64,000 nucleotides of DNA. Origin: Gammaproteobacteria bacterium (GTDB taxonomy: Bacteria > Pseudomonadota > Gammaproteobacteria > Pseudomonadales > Azotimanducaceae). The number at the start of each line of letters is the position of its first letter. Position 1 is the stretch's first letter. The stretch is taken from positions 124,001-188,000 of the forward strand of contig JAUIAV010000007.1 in the NCBI GenBank assembly GCA_030425195.1, written 5' to 3'. Made by a program: the position numbers and the translations under genes. The notes beneath the pieces were generated by a model. It was given only the letters and a program-made list of their open reading frames with translations. It made no database searches and had not been told where the DNA came from. This document shows, piece by piece, positions 63,213-64,000 of the stretch.

Positions 63213-63236
63213 CAGCCTGACATGGCGCGGTATAAC
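63208..63236 (+). promoter_or_regulatory. Candidate sigma-70 promoter for the solute-binding protein
   Basis: TTGTTC (63208-63213) and TATAAC (63231-63236) are spaced 17 bases, with 3/6 and 5/6 matches. Transcription would begin near 63243, leaving a leader of about 77 bases before the ATG at 63320. Confidence 0.45.
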
Positions 63237-63319
63237 GGCGCCCCGAGCCGGTAGAAGAACGGATTCTCCCGAGAGTCGAGCCGGTAACAGAACACATCGA
63301 CCAGAATTAAGGATTCGAC

Positions 63320-64000
63320 ATGCGCAATTTCTTCAGAGGGATCACCCGGCGCGGCATTCTCGCCCTGCTGTCCGGTCTGCTCGTCACCCTGCCCGTTGCT
63401 GCCAACGCGGCGACCGATTCCCCGGTACTGACACGTATCGCCAAGACCGGCACGCTGAAAGTCGGCATGTCCGGTGGACAGCCGCCGTTCAACTTCAACA
63501 GCCGGGAAGGCAGAATCATCGGCATGGACGTGGACCTGGCCGGCATGCTCGCCACGGCGCTGAACGTCGAACTGGAGATCGTCGACATGCCGTTCGGGCA
63601 ACTCCTCCCTGCGCTCGAATCCGGCAAGGTGGATCTGGTGATTTCCGGCATGACGGCCACTCTGCCGAGAAACATGCGGGCGGCCTTCGTGGCACCGTAC
63701 CACGTCACCGGCAAGTCGATCCTGGCCCGCTCCGAAACTCTGGCCGCACTGGGCCGGGATGAGCTCGGACGCACCGACATGAAGGTGGCGGCCCTGGCCG
63801 GTTCCACCAGTGAGGATTTCGTGAAGAGAGTGGCGCCGAATGCCGCGCTGACCACGACCAAGGACTACAACGCCGCCATCGATCTGCTGCTGGCCAACAA
63901 GGTGGATCTGTTCGTGGCCGACGCAAGCATCATCATGCTCTCCATGATGCGCTGGCCGGATGCCGGTCTCGTGGCGGCCAACAAGCCGCTCACCATCGAA
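63320..64000 (+). CDS. Periplasmic family-3 solute-binding protein (partial)
   Basis: The first 227 residues of an ABC-type amino-acid-binding protein; the gene runs off the window. AAGGA is spaced 6 bases from the ATG. The signal peptide (about 1-31) has a Tat-like TRRGILALLSG but also a plain Sec core. The mature part shows TGTLKVGMSGGQPPFNFNSR, EGRIIGMDVDLAGMLATAL, ALESGKVDLVISGMTATLPR and KVAALAGSTSEDFVKRV, the two-lobe SBP-bac-3 pattern with the ligand Arg in TLPRNMRAAF. Transporter genes would be expected downstream. Confidence 0.88.
   Translation, partial: MRNFFRGITRRGILALLSGLLVTLPVAANAATDSPVLTRIAKTGTLKVGMSGGQPPFNFNSREGRIIGMDVDLAGMLATALNVELEIVDMPFGQLLPALESGKVDLVISGMTATLPRNMRAAFVAPYHVTGKSILARSETLAALGRDELGRTDMKVAALAGSTSEDFVKRVAPNAALTTTKDYNAAIDLLLANKVDLFVADASIIMLSMMRWPDAGLVAANKPLTIE

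Overview
The window looks like a chromosomal piece of a motile, aerobic, GC-rich Gram-negative bacterium, most likely a gammaproteobacterium. The grounds are a full flgBCDEFGHIJKL rod/hook/ring operon behind a perfect sigma-54 site, many lipoproteins and outer-membrane proteins, tripartite efflux, and many acyl-CoA enzymes. I see no tRNA, rRNA, CRISPR array, insertion sequence or phage genes. Coding density is very high and most gaps are under 100 bases.

Layout. 203-9995 (minus): flagellar genes flgL to flgB, led by a sigma-54 promoter at 10032-10046. 10180-15393 (minus): a chaperone-usher-like pilus operon (small pilin, two-domain pilin-related protein, chaperone, usher). 15709-25211: a probable cell-envelope polysaccharide locus (secreted TIM-barrel-like protein, receiver-only response regulator, TPR/beta-barrel exporter-like protein, HEAT-repeat protein, family 2 glycosyltransferase, beta-propeller-like lipoprotein), closed by an HDOD-GGDEF signalling protein. 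25446-29262 (plus): an EthD-like protein, then a coupled operon of cytochrome c lipoprotein, Tat-type FAD sugar-lactone oxidase and Tat-type PLP aldolase-like protein. 29284-33051 (minus): a phospholipase D lipoprotein and an aromatic-rich secreted protein. 33201-37909 (plus): a single-chain acyl-CoA carboxylase and an acyl-CoA dehydrogenase. 37978-44032 (minus): a heavy-metal RND efflux operon with a histidine-rich small membrane protein. 44097-46573 (minus): two bactofilins and an uncharacterised protein. 46643-49944 (minus): peroxiredoxin, UbiA-type prenyltransferase and sulfatase. 50072-62461: mixed catabolic genes (nitroreductase, penicillin-acylase-like lipoprotein, N-acyl-D-amino-acid deacylase, DUF3089-type hydrolase, Crp/Fnr regulator, enoyl-CoA hydratase, esterase, luciferase-like oxidoreductase, acyl-CoA dehydrogenase, sugar-cation symporter-like transporter). 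62462-64000: an AT-rich repeat-bearing regulatory region, an internally shortened small protein, an ArsR regulator and the first part of a solute-binding protein.

The most striking item is the peroxiredoxin at 49381-49944. Its reading frame carries an in-frame TGA exactly where the peroxidatic cysteine belongs. The frame continues without other stops as normal peroxiredoxin sequence, and a stem-loop that fits the bacterial SECIS rules starts 14 bases after the TGA. I read it as a selenocysteine-containing, exported peroxiredoxin. Other leads are the duplicated pilin domain in the pilus operon, the five phased repeats before the ArsR operon, and the exported cytochrome/lactone-oxidase/aldolase operon.
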